Assembly (NCBI RefSeq): GCF_030698175.1
Contig: NZ_JAUYNT010000018.1
Span: 1-64,000 of the forward strand
Length of the DNA: 64,000 nucleotides
Direction of reading: 5' to 3'
Source: Pseudomonas sp.
GTDB lineage: Bacteria > Pseudomonadota > Gammaproteobacteria > Pseudomonadales > Pseudomonadaceae
In this document: piece after piece, positions 60,922-64,000 of the stretch
Layout: every line of letters starts with the position of its first letter
Position numbering within the stretch: the first letter of the stretch is position 1
Notes under the pieces: model-generated
Told to the model about the DNA's origin: nothing
Database searches by the model: none
What the model saw: the letters and a program-made list of their open reading frames with translations, nothing else
Translations under genes and position numbers: made by a program

Positions 60922-63324
60922 TTAAAAGGTTTGGCCGAGCGAGAACTGGAAAATCTGGGTTTCGGCGTTATCCGGTTTCTTGATCGGTGCAGCCAAGCTG
61001 AAGCTCAGTGGGCCAAAGCCGGTAATCCAGGTTAGGCCAACACCGGTAGAAATAGCCAAGTCACCAAGATTGGGGGACTCGCATTCGCCCGCCTCATAAC
61101 CGTCACAGTTGGTCTGGAAGACATTACCGACGTCCAAAAACAACGAGGTTCGTAGCGAGCTCTGATCTTTGATAAAGGGCAGCGGGAACAGCAACTCGGC
61201 ACCACCTTGAACCAGCACGTTACCGCCGAACGGCAGCGGATCCTGGTCTGGATCGGTGTAGATGCCAGTCGCTGGATTGTAACCATTAACGTTAGCTGGA
61301 CTGTTTGCCGGCTGGGTTGGATAAGCCCGGCTCGGCGTGCTTCTTGGACCCAGCGAACTGTCCTTGAAACCGCGAACCGAACCAAAACCGCCAGCATAGT
61401 AGTTTTCATAGAATGGCAAGCCGTCGCTCGAACCATAGCCATCGCCATAACCCAATTCGGTATGGAGCCGCAGCGTGGTGGCTTGGGTCAGCGGCTTAAA
61501 CACCTGACCGCGGTAATCCAACTTAAAGAACGACAGGTCGCTGCCCGGCACCGTGGCCTGCAGCACCACGCTTTGCGAGTTGCCACGGGTGGCCAGCACG
61601 CCTTTATTCAAGGTTGAATCCGACCAGCCAACTGATGCTTTAAAGTTAGTAAAGCCCTCGCCTTCATTGGCAATAAAATCCTGAATCTGCTGCACGGTAT
61701 AGCTGCCGCTGCTCAGATCATCCTGCTGCACGGTCAAGCCATAGGTCAGGCGCGATGTATCAGTGATAGGGTAGCCAATGGTTGCGCCAACCCCTTTACT
61801 GTCAATCGAATAACTCGATACATCGGTGTTCAGCTCATCATAATCAGTCTTACGGAAGAAGGCGTTGTAGCCCAAGCTGACGCCATCAACAGTCCAGTAG
61901 GGATCAACAAAACCAAAGTTCAGCGCACTCTGATACTCACTGCGCGTGACACCAAAGTTAACCTTGTTACCGGTGCCGAGGAAGTTGTTCTGACTGATGG
62001 AACCGCCGAGGATCAAACCGGCGTTCTGAGCAAAACCAACGCTGGCGGTAATCGAGCCAGAGGCTTGTTCTTCAACGCTGTAGTTGACGTCAACCAGGTC
62101 ATCACTACCCGGCACTTTCGGGGTTTCGACGGTAACTTCCTTGAAATAGCCCAAACGTTCTAAACGCACCTTCGACTGATCAATCAGGTAAGTCGAGGCC
62201 CAACCGTCTTCCATCTGGCGCATTTCGCGGCGCAGCACTTCGTCTTCAGTCTTGGTGTTACCACGGAAGTTAATCCGGTTAACGTAAGCACGCTTAGCTG
62301 GGTCAACCACAAAGGTAATGGCAACCGTATGTTTATCATCATTGGCTTCAGGCAAGCCGTTGACGTTAGCAAAGGTATAACCATCGTTACCCAAGCGGCG
62401 AGTCAGCAACTCTGAGGTGGTGGTCATCAGCTTGCGCGAGAACACCTGGCCCGGCTGCACCAGCAGCAACGCCTTCAACTCTTGCTCAGGAACCTTTAAG
62501 TCACCGCTGAGCTTGACGTCGCTGACGGTGTATTTATCGCCTTCATCGACGTTAACCGTGATGTAAACGTGTTGTTTGTCTGGGGTGATAGAGACCTGCG
62601 TCGAGGTGATATCCATGTGGATATAGCCGCGATCGAGGTAGTAGGAACGCAAGCGCTCCAAGTCGCCGGAGAGTTTTTCCCGCGAGTATTTGTCATCGCT
62701 TTTGAAGAACGACAACCAGTTGGTGGTTTTCAGCTCAAACAGGTCACCGAGATCTTCATCGCTGAACACACTGTTGCCGACCACGTTGATGTGTTGAATG
62801 GCCGCAACCGAGCCTTCGTTGATATTGATCTTCAGCGCCACGCGATTACGCGGCTGCGGCACCACTTCGGCTTCAATCTCGGCCGAGTAGCGGCCTTGGG
62901 ATACATATTGGCGATGCAGCTCGTTACGCACACCTTCGAGGGTGGCGCGTTGGAAAATCTCGCCTTCGGCCAGACCCGACTGAGTCAACCCCTTGAGCAG
63001 GTCTTCGGTTTTGATCGCCTTGTTACCTTCAATCTCGATACCGGAGATCGATGGCCGTTCGACCACACTAACAATCAGCACATCGCCATCGCGACCGAGC
63101 TGGATATCTTGGAAGAAACCGGTTTTAAACAACGCCCGTGTCGCTTCAACCAACTGGCGGTCGTCGACTTTCTCGCCGACGTTAACTGGCAAAGCGCCGA
63201 ACACGCTGCCAGCGGAAACCCGCTGCAAGCCGTTAACGCGGATATCGGAGACAGTGAAGGACTCAGCGTGAACTTCAGTGATCATCAGTGCGGCGAGCAC
63301 CGCAGTTAGGAGCAGACGTTTCAT
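60922..63324 (-). CDS. bamA: Outer-membrane protein assembly factor BamA
   Basis: An 800-residue Omp85 protein that inserts beta-barrels into the outer membrane. It has a signal peptide (1-20), five POTRA domains (about 22-420; FTVSDIRVNGLQRVSAGSVF begins the first) and a C-terminal 16-strand barrel. It ends in the aromatic OMP signature FSLGQTF. I start at MKRLLLTAVLAALMITEVHA; the long upstream frame is not conserved. Confidence 0.98.
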   Translation of the reverse strand: MKRLLLTAVLAALMITEVHAESFTVSDIRVNGLQRVSAGSVFGALPVNVGEKVDDRQLVEATRALFKTGFFQDIQLGRDGDVLIVSVVERPSISGIEIEGNKAIKTEDLLKGLTQSGLAEGEIFQRATLEGVRNELHRQYVSQGRYSAEIEAEVVPQPRNRVALKININEGSVAAIQHINVVGNSVFSDEDLGDLFELKTTNWLSFFKSDDKYSREKLSGDLERLRSYYLDRGYIHMDITSTQVSITPDKQHVYITVNVDEGDKYTVSDVKLSGDLKVPEQELKALLLVQPGQVFSRKLMTTTSELLTRRLGNDGYTFANVNGLPEANDDKHTVAITFVVDPAKRAYVNRINFRGNTKTEDEVLRREMRQMEDGWASTYLIDQSKVRLERLGYFKEVTVETPKVPGSDDLVDVNYSVEEQASGSITASVGFAQNAGLILGGSISQNNFLGTGNKVNFGVTRSEYQSALNFGFVDPYWTVDGVSLGYNAFFRKTDYDELNTDVSSYSIDSKGVGATIGYPITDTSRLTYGLTVQQDDLSSGSYTVQQIQDFIANEGEGFTNFKASVGWSDSTLNKGVLATRGNSQSVVLQATVPGSDLSFFKLDYRGQVFKPLTQATTLRLHTELGYGDGYGSSDGLPFYENYYAGGFGSVRGFKDSSLGPRSTPSRAYPTQPANSPANVNGYNPATGIYTDPDQDPLPFGGNVLVQGGAELLFPLPFIKDQSSLRTSLFLDVGNVFQTNCDGYEAGECESPNLGDLAISTGVGLTWITGFGPLSFSLAAPIKKPDNAETQIFQFSLGQTF

Positions 63325-63355
63325 GAAGTCCTTTCTTTTATTAACTGACAATAAA

Positions 63356-63380
63356 AATCTGCTGCAAAAGGCGGCAGATT
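63356..63380. terminator. Terminator-like hairpin between rseP and bamA
   Basis: AATCTGCTGC (63356-63365) and GCGGCAGATT (63371-63380) form a 10-bp stem with one GU pair and a 5-base loop. It is followed on the minus strand by TTTATTG. It would reduce rseP-bamA read-through. Confidence 0.7.
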
Positions 63381-63410
63381 CAAAACAGGCTAACAGCTTG
63401 CGCTTGCGAC

Positions 63411-64000
63411 TTAGAGCCGACCCAGATCGTTTACCAAGGCGAGTAGCATTATGCCGACGATCATACTGATACCGATCTGCATGCCCCACCCTTGCACCCG
63501 CTCTGACAAGGGGCGCCCACGAGCCCACTCGACCAAATAAAACAGCAGATGCCCCCCATCCAGCACGGGTATCGGCAATAAGTTCAGCACCCCCAGGCTA
63601 ATACTCAGATAAGCCAGGAAATTAAGAAAATCCCCGAAACCCGACTGAGCAGAAGCGCCCGCCACTTTAGCAATGGTTATCGGCCCACTCAAGTTTTTTA
63701 CCGAGAGCTCGCCAATCAGCATCTTTTTCATCGAATTAAGCGTCAGCACACTCATGGTCCAGGTGCGCTGCAAGCCTTCAACCACGGCCTCAGCCGGATT
63801 GAAGCGGACTTCTCGGAGCATATCCGCCGGCCACTCGGGGGCCTGCACTCCGGCGCCCAGATAACCACTGCGAGCCTTGTCCTCACCGCGCGCGGCCAGC
63901 GTCACCGGCACTTCGATGGTTTGATCGCCGCGCCGCACACTAAACAGCACCCGCTGCGCAGCCAAGCCGCGCACCTGCTCGACGACTTGCTGCCATTGGG
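63411..64000 (-). CDS. rseP: Site-2 intramembrane protease RseP/MucP, C-terminal part (cut by window end)
   Basis: The 3' portion of a gene whose start is beyond 64000. The visible 196 or so residues contain the end of the second PDZ region, RTWTMSVLTLNSMKKMLIGEL and NLSGPITIAKVAG. The conserved second metal motif LNLLPIPVLDGGHLLFYLVEW is followed by a final transmembrane helix (IGISMIVGIMLLALVNDLG). RseP cleaves anti-sigma factors to release the sigmaE/AlgU envelope-stress sigma factor. It is normally just upstream of bamA. Confidence 0.95.
   Translation of the reverse strand, partial: QWQQVVEQVRGLAAQRVLFSVRRGDQTIEVPVTLAARGEDKARSGYLGAGVQAPEWPADMLREVRFNPAEAVVEGLQRTWTMSVLTLNSMKKMLIGELSVKNLSGPITIAKVAGASAQSGFGDFLNFLAYLSISLGVLNLLPIPVLDGGHLLFYLVEWARGRPLSERVQGWGMQIGISMIVGIMLLALVNDLGRL

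Overview
This is chromosomal DNA from a Pseudomonas-like gammaproteobacterium. It is GC-rich, and the gene order recX-recA-cinA-mutS-fdxA-rsmZ-rpoS-nlpD-pcm-surE-truD-ispF and kdsA-pyrG-tilS-accA-dnaE-rnhB-lpxB-lpxA-fabZ-lpxD-skp-bamA-rseP is the order I know from P. aeruginosa. The Pseudomonas-type REP palindrome (GTAGGAGCGGATTTATCC) and the fpr/finR pair agree with this. I cannot name the species.

Layout. 1-5.3 kb: the tail of an IS110-like transposase, a small membrane protein, a secreted alpha/beta hydrolase overlapping an MlaA-family gene, a patatin and a lipid A acyltransferase. 5.4-9.8 kb: a 240-bp inverted-repeat element, minCDE, a RluA-type pseudouridine synthase and an M18 aminopeptidase. 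9.9-16.1 kb: a divergent UTRA-type GntR regulator and a six-gene operon (binding protein, NPP-type phosphodiesterase, two permeases, ATPase, HAD phosphatase). This looks like an organophosphorus import-and-cleavage system and carries a Pho-box-like site and PhnF-like operators. 16.2-25.4 kb: trmO, a repeat cluster, fpr/finR, dgkA bracketed by inverted copies of a repeat, a LuxR-type response regulator, an EamA transporter, a lower-GC LysE/AraC pair, an rRNA-methyltransferase-like gene and a DTW-domain gene. 25.6-31.4 kb: a PA3611-like secreted protein, a ribbon-helix-helix-like protein, a divergent phosphoketolase facing a beta-CASP nuclease gene across a putative ANR site, and a LOG-family gene.

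From 31.8 kb the window is mostly core genome: SOS/recombination (recX, recA with a LexA box, cinA-type pncC), mutS, fdxA, the sRNA rsmZ with a perfect GacA upstream element, rpoS, nlpD, pcm-surE-truD-ispF, formaldehyde detoxification (fghA, adhC), ispD-ftsB-eno-kdsA-pyrG, tilS, accA, dnaE, and the outer-membrane/lipid A cluster rnhB-lpxB-lpxA-fabZ-lpxD-skp-bamA-rseP (rseP cut by the window end).

The observations most worth a second look are: the Pho-like organophosphorus operon; a diverged tandem duplication of the ispF 3' end that keeps ATGA start/stop overlaps on both sides; a repeat family whose right end sits directly after three stop codons (finR, erdR-like, recX); the rsmZ locus; and the ANR-like site between the phosphoketolase and beta-CASP genes. 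I found no CRISPR array, tRNA, rRNA or intact prophage.
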